A stretch of DNA of 64,000 nt from Pseudomonas sp. A34-9 (GCF_029543085.1 NZ_CP119967.1:4738501-4802500); one strand, 5' to 3'; shown: positions 27,362 through 38,009, counted from the first letter of the stretch. The notes: generated by a model from the letters alone, not told the origin. Made by a program: numbers and translations.

Positions 27362-27706
27362 CTTCTCACCACTCAACAGGATGAGCGTTAGCTCGGCTGC
27401 AGCTTTTGATCTTGATCCACGGGCGACGTCGGAAGGCTGAGCGGAGGGATTCATCCGGGGGTGGGAGCGCAGCGACCGTTTGGCGCAGCCAAACACATCG
27501 AGAGGAGGTGCAGCGAAGCAAACCGTAGGCGATGCCCCCCGGATGGATCCCGGAGCGAAGGAACCCCGAGCCCCAGCGAGCGGGCCGAACGTAGGAGCAA
27601 GCGTTTTTTTGCTTACTTTTTTTAGGCGCTTGTAAAAAAAGTGAGTCGCCGTAAGGGCGAAACCCTAATCAGCAACACCCGCAGCAACGGATATCCCCCC
27701 AAAACC
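27362..27706 (+). repeat. Long interspersed repeat, copy A (about 345 bp)
   Basis: GC-rich non-coding sequence starting CTTCTCACCACTCAACAGGA and ending near CAACGGATATCC. It recurs inverted at 37485-37780 (copy B) and, split by an insertion sequence, at 38010-38242 plus 39567-39685. It contains short inverted repeats (GGTTTGCTTCG/CGAAGCAAACC across copies, GTTTGGCG..CCAAAC) and no convincing reading frame. Confidence 0.85.
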
Positions 27707-27746
27707 CAAGAGCATGGTCGGCCCAAAGGCCGCCAAGCCCAAAGCG

Positions 27747-29714
27747 TCAAAGCCGAAAATGCCCAACCATCCCGCGCAACTCACTCCCCAACTGCGCCAG
27801 CTCAACACTCGAAGCCGCATTCCCGCGCATTGCGATCGACGACTGATCCGCACTCGCACGAATACTCGTCACACTGCGATTGATCTCCTCCGCCACCGAA
27901 CTCTGCTCCTCGGCCGCCGCCGCAATCTGCTGATTCATCTGCTGAATCAACGACACCGCTGCCGCAATACTCCCCAGCGCACTCTCGGTCTGCAAAGCAT
28001 CACTCACCGCCAGCTTCACCAACTCGCCGCTGCTTTGAATCTGCTGCACTGACGCATGCGCCGCCGAGCGCAACGCACTCACCAGCCGCTCAATTTCCTC
28101 AGTCGATTGCTGCGTGCGCCGAGCCAGTGCGCGCACCTCATCGGCCACCACCGCAAAGCCCCTGCCCTGCTCCCCTGCCCGCGCGGCCTCGATCGCGGCA
28201 TTCAAAGCCAACAGATTGGTCTGTTCGGCGACACTCTTGATCACCCCCAGCACCGTGCCGATATTCTGGATTTCAGCACTGAGGCTTTCGATGCTGGAGC
28301 TGGCCGACGTCGCCGAATCAGCCAATTGTTCGATGCGCACCATGCTCTGGCGCACCACCTGCTGACCACTCTCGACCTTGTCATCCGCCGTCTGCGCGGC
28401 CACCGCAGCCTCTTCGGCATTGCGCGCGACGTCGTGCACGGTGGCGGTCATCTGGTTCATCGCCGTGGCGACCTGCTCGGTTTCTTCCTTCTGGCTGCTG
28501 ACCTCAAGGTTGGTCTGCTCGGTGACCGCCGACAACGATTGCGCCGAACTGGCCAATTGTTCAATCCCAGCCTGCAAGCCGCTGACAATCGTACTCAGCC
28601 CCACCCCCATCTGTTGCATCGCCAGCATCAACTGGCCGATCTCGTCACGACGGGTCACTGCCACGGTCGCACTCAAGTCGCCGGCGGCAATCTGTTGCGC
28701 GACCTGAATCACGCTGCGCAACGGCGCGACGATCAGGCGGGTAATCAGCCACGCCGCGAGCAAGCCGACCAGCAACGCCAGCGCCGATGAACCAATGATC
28801 AGCAGTGAATTTTTCTTCAGTTCCGCCTGCATCGCGCCGTCTTCAGCGACATAAGCCTGATTCACCCGCTCGACCACTTGGTCGGCACGCTGGTGCAATT
28901 GCTCGTAGACGGTTTTTTCCTGCGCGAGCAAGCCGGTGTATTCGGCCAGTTTGTCGTTGAAACCGGCGATATGCCCGGACACTTCATTGAGCACGGTGAG
29001 GTAACCCTCGTCCTTGACCGTGGTCTTCAGTTCTTCGGCCTGGGCCTGGGCCTGTGCGGCCTGTTCGATATTGCCCTTGCCGGCGCTGTCGGCGTCACCC
29101 TTGCGGCTTTGATCCAGACGAATCCGCGCTTCGTTCATCGCTTGCAGCATCAGCCGGGAGACCTGACTGACCTGACTGGCTTGCTCGATGAACTGCGCGC
29201 CATCCTTGCCCTCGCTGTCCTTCAAGGTATATGCACCGTCGTCGGCAAGCCCGGCCTGCAATACGTCGAGGTTGTTGGCCACACTGGACACCGACCAACT
29301 GGCCATTTCCAGCGCCAGGTCCTTGGCCTGAGTCAACGACACAAATTCATCGAACGCCTTTCGATAGGCCGCCAGCGACTGCTGCACATCATTCATGACC
29401 GGCACATTCGCCGCCGACTGCGCCTTGAGCTGATCAGCCAGAGCAACCAGTTCGTCGACGCCCTTACGCAGCGCATCGGCCGTCTTCGGGTTGCCTCGCA
29501 AGGCATATTCCTGTTCGAGCAGGCGCACCTTGAGCAGGCCACTGTTGAGCGAGGACATCTGTTTCAGCCCGTCGAAACGCTGACTGATGGTTTGCAGGGA
29601 CCAGACGCCAATGGCCGCCACCAGCGCAGTCAGGAGCAAAACCAGCACAAACCCGATACCCAGTTTTTTCGCCATACCGAGGTTGGCAAAACGTCCTTGC
29701 ATGGCCGAAATCAT
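27747..29714 (-). CDS. Methyl-accepting chemotaxis protein
   Basis: 655 residues from the ATG at 29714 (AGGGGA nine bases upstream). Layout: TM1 near residues 17-40 ([19 protein letters not shown]), a long all-helical periplasmic domain of about 240 residues compatible with the helical bimodular (HBM) fold, TM2 ([20 protein letters not shown]), HAMP, and the signalling domain with the hairpin [20 protein letters not shown] and [11 protein letters not shown]. It ends WITHOUT a CheR-binding pentapeptide (GHFRL). Ligand unknown; HBM receptors often sense organic acids. Single gene; the long repeat lies 40 bases past its stop. Confidence 0.95.
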   Translation of the reverse strand: MISAMQGRFANLGMAKKLGIGFVLVLLLTALVAAIGVWSLQTISQRFDGLKQMSSLNSGLLKVRLLEQEYALRGNPKTADALRKGVDELVALADQLKAQSAANVPVMNDVQQSLAAYRKAFDEFVSLTQAKDLALEMASWSVSSVANNLDVLQAGLADDGAYTLKDSEGKDGAQFIEQASQVSQVSRLMLQAMNEARIRLDQSRKGDADSAGKGNIEQAAQAQAQAEELKTTVKDEGYLTVLNEVSGHIAGFNDKLAEYTGLLAQEKTVYEQLHQRADQVVERVNQAYVAEDGAMQAELKKNSLLIIGSSALALLVGLLAAWLITRLIVAPLRSVIQVAQQIAAGDLSATVAVTRRDEIGQLMLAMQQMGVGLSTIVSGLQAGIEQLASSAQSLSAVTEQTNLEVSSQKEETEQVATAMNQMTATVHDVARNAEEAAVAAQTADDKVESGQQVVRQSMVRIEQLADSATSASSSIESLSAEIQNIGTVLGVIKSVAEQTNLLALNAAIEAARAGEQGRGFAVVADEVRALARRTQQSTEEIERLVSALRSAAHASVQQIQSSGELVKLAVSDALQTESALGSIAAAVSLIQQMNQQIAAAAEEQSSVAEEINRSVTSIRASADQSSIAMRGNAASSVELAQLGSELRGMVGHFRL

Positions 29715-29823
29715 TGCGCGTAGTCCCCTGCCATTGTCAGTAGAGCGAAGAGTCGCAACGGCCATCCACCGACACAAGTCTCTGGCGTCGGAATAATGGC
29801 AAAAAGCTACGCCCGCGTCGTTT

Positions 29824-31224
29824 TCAGAACACTTGAGGTCGATCCGAACCGGTGTGGCGGAAAAACTGCCGAGCGCGTGGATCGCATGCATAGGCGACGT
29901 TGATGCGCAGCCAGTCGCCCGACTCACCACTGGGACTGAACGCGTCAGGCGCTGACAGCAGCACGCCGCAGCGTTGAGCGTGACGACGCACCCGAACCTG
30001 ATCGGTCATGCGCGAGCGCGCCCAAATGAAAAGCCCACCCGCAGGTTTGCCGAATACCTCCCAATCGGCGTCCTCCAGCGCCTGCAGCGCGGCGGCGCGA
30101 TCGGCATTCAAACGTTGACGCTGACGCTGCACCAGTTTGCGGTAAGCGCCACTGACCATCAGGCTGGCCAGCACCGCTTCGGAAAACCTCGACACCCCCA
30201 AACCACTGATCATCTTGACCTGCGCCAGCTGCCTGACGATTTCACTGTCGGCGAAGACGAACCCGACCCGCAACGAGCTGCTCAGCGTCTTGGAAAAGCT
30301 GCCCACGTAAATGACGCGCCCCTCATGGTCCTGCGCCGCCAGTCGAGTGCCGTTGTCCGTGTGCAAGTCCGCATAGACGTCGTCTTCAATCACGCGCAAA
30401 TCGTAACGCTTGCTCAGTTGCAGGATGCGTTGCGCAACGCTCGGCGCCAGGCAAGTGCCGGTAGGATTGTGATGATGGCTGTTGATGAACAATGCGCTGG
30501 GGCGAAACTGTTGCAGCACAGCCTCCAGCGCTTCGATATCCGGGCCGTTCGGGGTACGACGCACCTCGAGCATGTGCACGCCATGCAGACGCAGTAGATC
30601 AAACAGCGGCGCGTAACCGGGCGTTTCGACCACCACGCAGTCTCCGGCCTTGAACAAGCTACGCACGATCAGATCCAGCGCATGGCTGGCACCGCAGGTA
30701 CTCAGCAAATGCGCACTGCGGGCCTCGATATTGAGCAGCTTCAGGCGCTTGACGATCTGCTCGCGCAACGCTGGAAGCCCAAAGGGTGTGCTGTAGTTGA
30801 ACAGACTGGCCATATCGGTGCGCGCCACCTCGCGCAGCGCATAGCTGAGGTCGTCAGGCTCGCGCCAGCTCTGCGGCAGACCACCTGCACCCAGCTTCAA
30901 GCCACCTGCCCTCTCGCACACTGCATCGCACCAGGCATAACGCCCGCCGAATGGCGCCAGTTCATCCTCTGCGCCCAGTGTCGACGGCGAGGCGGCGACG
31001 ATGAACCCGGTGCCTTGGCAGGTGCTTAGAACGCCCTGCGATACCAGCCGCTCACAGGCCTCGACCACACACGACTGGCTGAGCAGATTACCCCGGGCGA
31101 TTTGCCTCACGGAGGGCAAACGAGTGGCCGGCGGTACGCGATTTTGCAGGATCCACTCCGTCAGTCCGTCAACAATCTGCTGCACGACCGGCACCATTGC
31201 CTGTCGATCAATTCTCAATTCCAT
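29824..31224 (-). CDS. MocR-type regulator: GntR DNA-binding domain fused to aminotransferase-like domain
   Basis: 466 residues from the ATG at 31224 (AGGAG eleven bases upstream). N-terminal winged helix, residues about 8-75 ([39 protein letters not shown]), then a fold-type I PLP domain with [21 protein letters not shown] and the lysine motif [17 protein letters not shown]. Members use bound PLP or its aldimines to control B6, GABA, taurine or amino-acid genes. Target not evident. It is followed by the chemoreceptor on the same strand, 109 bases apart. Confidence 0.94.
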   Translation of the reverse strand: MELRIDRQAMVPVVQQIVDGLTEWILQNRVPPATRLPSVRQIARGNLLSQSCVVEACERLVSQGVLSTCQGTGFIVAASPSTLGAEDELAPFGGRYAWCDAVCERAGGLKLGAGGLPQSWREPDDLSYALREVARTDMASLFNYSTPFGLPALREQIVKRLKLLNIEARSAHLLSTCGASHALDLIVRSLFKAGDCVVVETPGYAPLFDLLRLHGVHMLEVRRTPNGPDIEALEAVLQQFRPSALFINSHHHNPTGTCLAPSVAQRILQLSKRYDLRVIEDDVYADLHTDNGTRLAAQDHEGRVIYVGSFSKTLSSSLRVGFVFADSEIVRQLAQVKMISGLGVSRFSEAVLASLMVSGAYRKLVQRQRQRLNADRAAALQALEDADWEVFGKPAGGLFIWARSRMTDQVRVRRHAQRCGVLLSAPDAFSPSGESGDWLRINVAYACDPRARQFFRHTGSDRPQVF

Positions 31225-31370
31225 GAGCAAGCAAACTCCTGTCCGTTTTGCTGGCGGCAGTAAATCACAGCCGCGCCGGACAGGCTGTGCGACAACGCCG
31301 CCAAAAGCGACCGTTCTAACCGTTTGATACACATTGTTTAAGGGACTTCACGGAACTGACCGTGACCCAT

Positions 31371-31402
31371 AAAAAAACCCGCAACGAATGCGGGCTGTTT
31401 TG
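31371..31402 (-). terminator. Terminator of the SDR gene
   Basis: Minus strand AACAGCCCGCATTCGTTGCG continuing GGTTTTTTTA: hairpin with T-run shortly after the SDR stop. Confidence 0.88.
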
Positions 31403-31414
31403 ATTGTGCTTTGC

Positions 31415-32176
31415 TCAAAATGCGGTGACGCCGCCATCCACTGCCAGAGAGTGGCCCGTGGTGAAGGCGGCACCGTCGCTGCACAGGTACAACACGGCGC
31501 TGGCAATTTCCTCGACCTTGCCGATGCGACCGACCGGGTGCATCGCGTTGGCGAATTCGCCCTTCTTCGGATCAGCCTCATAAGCGCGGCGAAACATGTC
31601 GGTATCGATCACCGCCGGACACACAGCGTTGACGCGGATTTTCTTCTTCGCGTACTCAATGGCTGCCGATTTGGTCAAGCCAATCACCGCATGCTTGGAC
31701 GCCGCGTAGATGCTCATCTTCGGCGCCGCACCCAGTCCCGCCACCGAGGCGGTATTGACGATCGCCCCGCCGCCCTGCGCCAGCAACAATGGCAGTTGAT
31801 ACTTCATGCACAGCCAGACGCCTTTGACGTTGACGCCCATGATTGCGTCGAACTCATCCATCGAACCTTCGGCGAGTTTGCCTTTTTCGATTTCGATACC
31901 GGCATTATTGAAGGCGTAGTCCAGACGGCCGTAGGTATTGATCACCTCGTCCATCAGATTCTTCACTTCGCTTTCGACGGTCACGTTGCAACGCACGAAG
32001 GTCGCTTCGCCGCCAGCGGTACGAATCAGCGCAACGGTGCCCTCGCCCCCCGCCGCGTCCAGGTCGGCGACCACCACTTTCAGGCCTTCGGCAGCGAACG
32101 CCTGAGCGGTCGCACGGCCAATGCCGTTGGCCGCGCCGGTGACTACGGCAACCTGACCGGAAAACGTCATGCTCAT
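31415..32176 (-). CDS. Short-chain dehydrogenase/reductase
   Basis: 253 residues. Cofactor motif VVTGAANGIGRATAQAF (residues about 11-27), ADLDA after the second strand favouring NAD(H), NNAGIE, serine in NTASVAG and the catalytic YAASKHA. The start at 32176 is supported by GAGGA seven bases upstream. Substrate unknown. Divergent from the reductase gene at 32414 over a 237-base gap. Confidence 0.95.
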   Translation of the reverse strand: MSMTFSGQVAVVTGAANGIGRATAQAFAAEGLKVVVADLDAAGGEGTVALIRTAGGEATFVRCNVTVESEVKNLMDEVINTYGRLDYAFNNAGIEIEKGKLAEGSMDEFDAIMGVNVKGVWLCMKYQLPLLLAQGGGAIVNTASVAGLGAAPKMSIYAASKHAVIGLTKSAAIEYAKKKIRVNAVCPAVIDTDMFRRAYEADPKKGEFANAMHPVGRIGKVEEIASAVLYLCSDGAAFTTGHSLAVDGGVTAF

Positions 32177-32413
32177 TGTTATGTCCTCGAAGGGATAAAT
32201 GCACAGGATTTGTAGAACAGCAGCATAGCCATTGCGGTCTGCCGAACGTCAGCACTATCAAATGGCTGTTTATGTGCCCATGCGTTGCAGTGATAAAAGC
32301 GGTGCAGTGATCATCACTGCACTGGATCGGCGTGCATTCGCCGCGGCGGCCAACCTTGCGTCATCGCTGGCGAAGGTCTATCAACAAAGCTTCATTCCGT
32401 TCGAGTGCCTGTC

Positions 32414-33418
32414 ATGACCAACCAGACCAATCGCCAGTTCCTGCTCGCCAAACGCCCGGTGGGCGCGGCAACCCGCGAGACCTTCACCTATCAGGAAGTC
32501 CCGGTGGGTGAACCGGCGGCGGGGCAGATTCTGGTCAAGAACGAATACCTGTCCCTTGACCCGGCCATGCGTGGCTGGATGAACGAGGGCAAGTCCTACA
32601 TCCCGCCGGTCGGTATCGGCGAAGTCATGCGCGCGTTGGGTGTAGGCAAAGTCGTTGCTTCGAATAATCCGGGCTTTGCGGTCGGCGACTACGTCAACGG
32701 CGCCATTGGCGTGCAGGATTATTTCCTCGGTGAGCCAAGAGGTTTCTACAAAGTCGATCCGAAACTGGCACCGCTGCCGGTGTATCTGTCAGCACTGGGC
32801 ATGACTGGCATGACCGCCTATTTCGCGCTGCTGGATGTCGGCGCACCGAAGGCTGGCGACACCGTGGTGTTGTCAGGCGCAGCAGGGGCGGTGGGCAGCA
32901 TTGCCGGGCAGATCGCCAAGATCAAGGGTTGCCGTGTAGTGGGCATTGCCGGCGGTGCCGACAAGTGCAAATTCCTCATTGATGAACTGGGCTTCGACGG
33001 CGCCATCGACTACAAGTCCGAAGACGTAGTCGCCGGGCTTAAACGCGAATGCCCGAAAGGCGTCGACGTTTATTTCGACAACGTTGGCGGCGACATCCTC
33101 GATGCAGTGTTGAGTCGGCTTAACATGAAAGCGCGCGTGGTGATCTGCGGCGCGATCAGTCAGTACAACAACAAGGAAGCGGTCAAAGGTCCGGCCAACT
33201 ATCTGTCGCTGCTGGTCAATCGTGCGCGAATGGAAGGTTTTGTGGTGATGGATTATGCCGCGCAATACGCCAGCGCTGCGCAGGAAATGGCCGGCTGGAT
33301 GGCCAAGGGGCAGCTCAAGAGCAAGGAAGATATCGTCGAAGGCCTGGAGACGTTCCCGGAGACGCTGATGAAATTGTTCAGCGGCGAGAACTTCGGCAAG
33401 TTGGTGCTCAAGGTTTAG
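32414..33418 (+). CDS. NADP-dependent medium-chain oxidoreductase (CurA/leukotriene B4 dehydrogenase-like)
   Basis: 334 residues from ATG 32414; a GTG at 32405 is in frame but gives a longer protein than usual. SLDPAMRGWM, the glycine-rich loop VVLSGAAGAVGSIAGQIAKI and the final FSGENFGKLVLKV are hallmarks of the zinc-independent MDR family, which reduces alpha,beta-unsaturated ketones or aldehydes. Separate transcription unit, convergent with pyrF. Confidence 0.95.
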   Translation: MTNQTNRQFLLAKRPVGAATRETFTYQEVPVGEPAAGQILVKNEYLSLDPAMRGWMNEGKSYIPPVGIGEVMRALGVGKVVASNNPGFAVGDYVNGAIGVQDYFLGEPRGFYKVDPKLAPLPVYLSALGMTGMTAYFALLDVGAPKAGDTVVLSGAAGAVGSIAGQIAKIKGCRVVGIAGGADKCKFLIDELGFDGAIDYKSEDVVAGLKRECPKGVDVYFDNVGGDILDAVLSRLNMKARVVICGAISQYNNKEAVKGPANYLSLLVNRARMEGFVVMDYAAQYASAAQEMAGWMAKGQLKSKEDIVEGLETFPETLMKLFSGENFGKLVLKV

Positions 33419-33423
33419 CGGCG

Positions 33424-33504
33424 AAGATCAAAAGATCGCAGCGTGCCGCAGCTCCTACAGGTGTCACATAACCCTGTAGGAGCTGCCGAAGGCTGCGATC
33501 TTTT
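33424..33504. repeat. REP pair, GTAGGAGCTGC class
   Basis: Inverted units AAAAGATCGCAGCGTGCCGC (left) and TGTAGGAGCTGCCGAAGGCT (right). The right end runs into the pyrF stop codon, whose bases (TTA on the plus strand, 33503-33505) include the last two T of the REP. Confidence 0.9.
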
Positions 33505-34201
33505 AGGCGATTTCGGCTACAACCGACGCCAGCGCCTGCGCCGGATCCGCCGCCTGACTGATCGGGCGGCCAATCACCAGATAATCGGAACCGGCATCCA
33601 GCGCCTGACGCGGAGTCAGAATACGGCGCTGGTCGTCCTGCGCACTGCCGGCCGGACGAATGCCCGGGGTCACCAGTTGCAGCGACGGATGTGCAGTTTT
33701 CAGTGCCGTGGCCTCCAGCGCCGAGCACACCAGACCGTCCATGCCGGCCTTCTCGGCCAGTGCCGCCAGACGCAGCACTTGTTCCTGCGGTTCGATATCC
33801 AGACCGATCCCGGCCAGGTCTTCACGTTCCATGCTGGTCAGCACGGTCACGCCGATCAGCAGCGGTTGCGGGCCGCTGCGCTTGTCCAGCTCTTCACGGC
33901 AGGCCGCCATCATGCGCAGGCCGCCGGAGCAATGCACGTTGACCATCCACACACCCATCTCGGCAGCGGCTTTCACGGCCATCGCGGTGGTGTTGGGAAT
34001 GTCATGGAATTTCAGGTCGAGGAATACTTCAAAACCCTTGTCACGCAGGGTGCCGACAATTTCGGCGGCGCAACTGGTGAACAGTTCCTTGCCCACTTTG
34101 ACCCGGCACAGTTTCGGGTCCAACTGGTCGGCCAGCTTCAGTGCGGCGTCACGGGTGGGGAAATCCAGGGCGACGATGATAGGAGTCTGGCAGGCGGACA
34201 T
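33503..34201 (-). CDS. pyrF: Orotidine 5'-phosphate decarboxylase
   Basis: 232 residues from the ATG at 34201. It converts OMP to UMP, the last step of de novo pyrimidine synthesis. [15 protein letters not shown] at the N-terminus, the active-site [12 protein letters not shown] (Lys and Asp), and VTPGIRP plus VIGRPI for phosphate binding. Single gene; the stop touches a REP pair. Confidence 0.98.
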   Translation of the reverse strand: MSACQTPIIVALDFPTRDAALKLADQLDPKLCRVKVGKELFTSCAAEIVGTLRDKGFEVFLDLKFHDIPNTTAMAVKAAAEMGVWMVNVHCSGGLRMMAACREELDKRSGPQPLLIGVTVLTSMEREDLAGIGLDIEPQEQVLRLAALAEKAGMDGLVCSALEATALKTAHPSLQLVTPGIRPAGSAQDDQRRILTPRQALDAGSDYLVIGRPISQAADPAQALASVVAEIA

Positions 34202-34496
34202 GAATGGGCTCTCAGGCAGGTCGAAATCGGCGCGCATTGTAGCGGAACCGGCGGCGGCGCGGCACCCGATGATCGGTAAATCGTCGCCCCTCCGTGATCA
34301 GGATAGCGCTCGCTGCTATTGTGTCGACTCCGATACACAACCGACACGCCAGCAACAAGCACCGGCGCTAGCCTCGCCAGCCGCAACACGTCCTTACATC
34401 AGCACTTCCCGCCTTGCGGCTGGACGCCTATGCTGAAACCACCACCTCGCAGCCCATCTTTTGTGGTTGGCGGCCTACTGGCAGATGAACAGCCTC

Positions 34497-35246
34497 ATGC
34501 ACAACACCCAAATGACCGCGACCGATGAGCCTAAAGACGACAAGCGCTGGAACATTCGCGCGCTGATTGTCGATGATGACGTGCCGATTCGCGAGCTGAT
34601 GATCGATTACCTCGCCCGCTTCAATATCCACGCCAGCGGCGTCACCGACGGTGCGGCGATGCGGCAGGCGATGCAGGCCGAACATTTCGACGTGGTGGTG
34701 CTCGACCTGATGCTGCCCGGCGAAGACGGGTTGTCGCTGTGCCGATGGCTGCGCAGCGAATCGGACATTCCGATCCTGATGCTCACCGCCCGCTGTGAGC
34801 CGACCGACCGTATCATCGGCCTGGAACTGGGCGCCGATGACTACATGGCCAAACCGTTCGAACCGCGCGAACTGGTCGCCCGTATCCAGACCATCCTGCG
34901 TCGGGTGCGCGATGATCGAACCGAACAACGGGCGAACATCCGCTTCGACAACTGGCGCCTGAACAGCGTCCTGCGTCAGTTGATCGCCGACAATGGCCTG
35001 GTGGTGCCGCTGTCCAACGCCGAATTCCGTTTGCTCTGGGTTTTCATCGAACGCCCGCGCCGAGTGCTCAGCCGAGAACAACTGCTCGACGCCGCGCGCG
35101 GTCGCTCGATCGAAGCCTTCGACCGCAGCATAGATTTGCTGGTGTCACGCCTGCGCCAGAAACTCGGCGACGATCCCAAAGCCCCGCAGTTGATCAAAAC
35201 CGTACGCGGTGAGGGTTACCTGTTCGACGCGCGGGACATCGGCTGA
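34497..35246 (+). CDS. OmpR-family response regulator
   Basis: 249 residues from ATG 34497; ATGs at 34485 and 34512 are also possible and none has a strong ribosome-binding site. Receiver domain with ALIVDDDVPIRELM, phospho-acceptor in VVVLDLMLPGEDG, and KPFEPRELVARI. C-terminal winged helix ends with LVSRLRQKLGDDPKAPQLI and VRGEGYLFDARD. The stop overlaps the start of the kinase gene (TGATG). The 295-base gap upstream of 34497 shows no other gene. Confidence 0.95.
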   Translation: MHNTQMTATDEPKDDKRWNIRALIVDDDVPIRELMIDYLARFNIHASGVTDGAAMRQAMQAEHFDVVVLDLMLPGEDGLSLCRWLRSESDIPILMLTARCEPTDRIIGLELGADDYMAKPFEPRELVARIQTILRRVRDDRTEQRANIRFDNWRLNSVLRQLIADNGLVVPLSNAEFRLLWVFIERPRRVLSREQLLDAARGRSIEAFDRSIDLLVSRLRQKLGDDPKAPQLIKTVRGEGYLFDARDIG

Positions 35247-36298
35247 TGCGAGCGCGCTTCGACACGCTGTTCGGCCGCCTGTTTGGCATGCTGTTCGTGG
35301 CGATCGTCCTGGCGCACTTGCTGGCTTTTGCCTGGTTCCACCACTACGGTCCGCCGCCTCCGCCGCCACCACCGCCGGAATTCTCCGAGGGTGTCGACGG
35401 CCAGCGTCCGCCAATGGATCCGCGCTTCGAACCCCGTCCACCGCGCCCATGGTTTGGCGGGCCGTTGGTACCGCTGACGTTTCAGTTCATCTCACTGATG
35501 ATCGCGGCGTGGTACGGCGCCAAGCTGCTCAGTCGCCCGATCCAGCGCCTGAGCGACGCCGCCGAACGCCTCAGCGAAGACCTCGACAGCCCGCCGCTCG
35601 ACGAATCCGGCCCACGGGAAGCGCGCCAAGCGGCGCATACCTTCAATCTGATGCAACGGCGCATTCGCGAACAGGTGCAGCAGCGCGCACGGATGCTTGG
35701 CGCGGTGTCCCACGATCTGCGGACACCGTTGTCACGCCTGAAGCTGCGTCTGGAAAACATCAGCGATGAAAAGCTGCAAGGCCAGATGCGTCAGGATCTG
35801 GACGACATGATCGGTATGCTCGACGCCACCCTCACCTACCTGCACGAACAGCGCACCAGCGAAGCGTTGCAGTTGATGGATGTGCAGGCGCTGGTCGAGT
35901 CACTTTGCGAAAACGCTCAGGACCAAGGCGCCGACGTACAGGTCAGCGGCCACTGCGCACCGTTGCCGGTGCAGCCGATGGCGCTGCGTTCGTGCATCAA
36001 CAACCTCATGGACAATGCCTTGCGTTATGCCGGCCAGGTCCGCATCGAGATGCAGGATCAGCGCGAGCAGTTGCTCATCCACGTGATCGACCACGGCCCG
36101 GGGATTGCCGAGGACAAGCGTGAAGCGGTGTTTGAACCGTTTTATCGGCTGGAAGGCTCGCGCAATCGCAACTCCGGCGGTGTCGGCCTGGGCATGACCA
36201 TTGCCCGCGAGGCAGCGCAGCGTTTGGGTGGCCAGCTCAATCTTGAAGAAACCCCCGGCGGCGGCCTTACCGCCATCATTCGCCTGCCGCGCTCCTGA
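35246..36298 (+). CDS. EnvZ-type sensor histidine kinase
   Basis: 350 residues. TM1 (LFGMLFVAIVLAHLLAFAWF, residues about 11-30), a short periplasmic loop rich in proline (eight consecutive prolines, then many P/R residues), TM2 (LTFQFISLMIAAWYGAKLL), HAMP, H-box AVSHDLRTPLSRLKLRLE, N-box NNLMDNALRYAG and G-boxes DHGPGIAEDKRE and GGVGLGMTIAREAA. Cognate partner of the overlapping response regulator gene. The small Pro-rich loop suggests sensing of a membrane, ion or envelope signal, not of a bound metabolite (inference). Confidence 0.95.
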   Translation: MRARFDTLFGRLFGMLFVAIVLAHLLAFAWFHHYGPPPPPPPPPEFSEGVDGQRPPMDPRFEPRPPRPWFGGPLVPLTFQFISLMIAAWYGAKLLSRPIQRLSDAAERLSEDLDSPPLDESGPREARQAAHTFNLMQRRIREQVQQRARMLGAVSHDLRTPLSRLKLRLENISDEKLQGQMRQDLDDMIGMLDATLTYLHEQRTSEALQLMDVQALVESLCENAQDQGADVQVSGHCAPLPVQPMALRSCINNLMDNALRYAGQVRIEMQDQREQLLIHVIDHGPGIAEDKREAVFEPFYRLEGSRNRNSGGVGLGMTIAREAAQRLGGQLNLEETPGGGLTAIIRLPRS

Positions 36299-36314
36299 GA
36301 AACACACAATTCAA

Positions 36315-36404
36315 TGTAGGAGTGAGCCTGCTCGCGATAGCGGTGTGTCAGTCACAGCAAATGTCACTGATAGACAGCTATCGTGAGCAGGCTCACTCCT
36401 ACAG
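36315..36404. repeat. REP pair, GAGCCTGCTCGC class (variant)
   Basis: TGTAGGAGTGAGCCTGCTCG at the left and the inverted CGTGAGCAGGCTCACTCCTA at the right, between the kinase gene and the EF-hand gene. Confidence 0.88.
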
Positions 36405-36529
36405 GGGTTTGTGGTGTGTTTTGGTCTGTGTACCCACCGGTACAAATCCCACATACCCCCGACAACTTGCGCCCTGAGGCTGCATAAGCCGGTACACCCA
36501 CCGGTTTTCCATTCCAGGGAGTGAGTCCG

Positions 36530-37387
36530 ATGATCGGTAGCGTCAGCAACTACACGAGCTATACCAGCACCAGCAGCACCTCCACGCAAAACGCGCGCAG
36601 CCAGCAACTGCAAAAAGAATTGTTTGCCAAACTCGACAGCAACGGCGACGGCGCAGTGGATCAGGACGAGCTGAAAAGCGCCCTGTCGCAGAAGTCCGAC
36701 GACGGCCTGCTGGTCAACCTGAGCAAACAGTTCGGCGACCTGGACAGCGACGACAGCGGCAGCCTCAGCGCCGAAGAAATGACCGCCATGGCGCCTCCCC
36801 CGCCACCGCCCCATGATCAAGCACCGGACACCGACCTCGCCGACGCCCTGATCAGCGCCCTCGACACCGATAGCGACGGGGCCATCAGCAGTGACGAACT
36901 GAGCAGCGGCCTGACCAGCGCCGGCAGCAGCGCCGACAGCAACGAAATCTTCTCCGCCCTCGACAAGAACAAGGACGGCACCGTCAGCCAGGACGAACTC
37001 ACCGCCAGCCTGCCCCCTCCGCCCCCGCCACCAGCGCAAATCAACAGCGACGAACTGTTCAGCCAACTCGACGCCGATGGCGACGGCAGCGTGACCGCGA
37101 CAGAACTCGGCAGCGCACTGCAAGCCAGCGACAGCAGCGCTGCAACGACCAGCACCGACACTAGTGCCGCACTGCTCAAGGTGCTCGATAGCGACAGCAG
37201 TGGCGGTGTCAGCAGCGATGAACTGAAAGCAGCTTTGCAGGCGGGGCGTGAACGGCCGGATGAAGAGCAGACCGCTTCAACGCAGAACACGACTGAAGCG
37301 CTGAATCGCATGATCGCCAATTTGAGCAAGCAGTATTCGCTGGAGAAAACGGCGTCGGTGGGCAAATACCTCAACGTCGCCACGTAA
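36530..37387 (+). CDS. Six-EF-hand calcium-binding protein with polyproline linkers
   Basis: 285 residues from the ATG at 36530 (AGGGAG eight bases upstream). Six canonical 12-residue EF loops start at D36 (DSNGDGAVDQDE), D72, D112, D145, D181 and D220 (DSDSSGGVSSDE). They form three pairs separated by runs of six (89-94) and seven (162-168) prolines. The first 30 residues are Ser/Thr/Tyr-rich, with no Sec signal peptide and no membrane segment. Likely calcium sensor or buffer; location unknown. It lies 231 bases downstream of a two-component system on the same strand, past a REP pair. Confidence 0.9.
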   Translation: MIGSVSNYTSYTSTSSTSTQNARSQQLQKELFAKLDSNGDGAVDQDELKSALSQKSDDGLLVNLSKQFGDLDSDDSGSLSAEEMTAMAPPPPPPHDQAPDTDLADALISALDTDSDGAISSDELSSGLTSAGSSADSNEIFSALDKNKDGTVSQDELTASLPPPPPPPAQINSDELFSQLDADGDGSVTATELGSALQASDSSAATTSTDTSAALLKVLDSDSSGGVSSDELKAALQAGRERPDEEQTASTQNTTEALNRMIANLSKQYSLEKTASVGKYLNVAT

Positions 37388-37397
37388 ATTGCCCTTC

Positions 37398-37476
37398 TGT
37401 AGGAGCTGCCGAAGGCTGCGATCTTTTGTCGTTGATTTTTTTCAATCAAAAGACCGCAGTCTTCGGCAGCTCCTGC
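37398..37476. repeat. REP pair, GTAGGAGCTGC class
   Basis: TGTAGGAGCTGCCGAAGGCT at the left; inverted unit ending TTCGGCAGCTCCTGCG at the right, starting 10 bases after the EF-hand gene stop. Confidence 0.88.
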
Positions 37477-37484
37477 GTGGTGAG

Positions 37485-37780
37485 TTGGGGTTTGGGGGGC
37501 TGGGGATTTGGGGGCATATCCGTTGCTGCGGGTGTTGCCGCTGGCGGTTTCGCTCTTACAGCGACTCACTTTTCCAAACGCCGAAAAGTAAGCAAAAGGC
37601 TTTGCCCCTGGCGTACGGCACTTCGCTGAGGCTCAGTGTTCCCTCGCTACGGTGTCCATCCGGGGGCATCGCCTACGGTTTGCTTCGCTGCACCTCCTCT
37701 CGATGTATGCGGCTGCGCCGCACGGCGCTGCGCGCCTACCCCCGGATGAACACCTCCGCTCGGCCTGCCGATGGGGCAAA
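37485..37780 (-). repeat. Long interspersed repeat, copy B
   Basis: Reverse-complement relative of copy A: CATATCCGTTGCTGCGGGTG at one end, GGTTTGCTTCGCTGCACCTC in the middle, CCGGATGAACACCTCCGCTC at the other. Confidence 0.8.
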
Positions 37781-37825
37781 AAGTCAAAAGCCAAAGCCAA
37801 AGCAAGATCACAAGCCAGATCAAGA

Positions 37826-37977
37826 GCCCCTCACCCTAGCCCTCTCCCGGAGGGAGAGGGGACTTGACCGAGGTGTTTGGGGAAGGTACGCCGACGTGCA
37901 ATACCGCGTTGAACTCAGATCTTGAAAAGCCCGCAAATCGGCTCCCTCTCCCTCGGGAGAGGGCTGGGGTGAGGGGC
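37826..37977. repeat. MITE-like palindromic element, copy 1
   Basis: About 150 bases with inverted ends CCCCTCACCCTAGCCCTCTC and GAGAGGGCTGGGGTGAGGGG. The inside (GACCGAGGTGTTTGGGG, then GTACGCCGACGTGCAATACC) matches in reverse orientation the element at 43512-43677. Non-coding. Confidence 0.8.
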
Positions 37978-38009
37978 GAATCCACCACAAAACCAAAGCC
38001 GAACACCCG

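Noticed and set aside
32232..32417. Short plus-strand frame of 61 codons before the reductase gene
   Set aside because: No ribosome-binding site, overlaps the reductase start and lies in the divergent promoter region.
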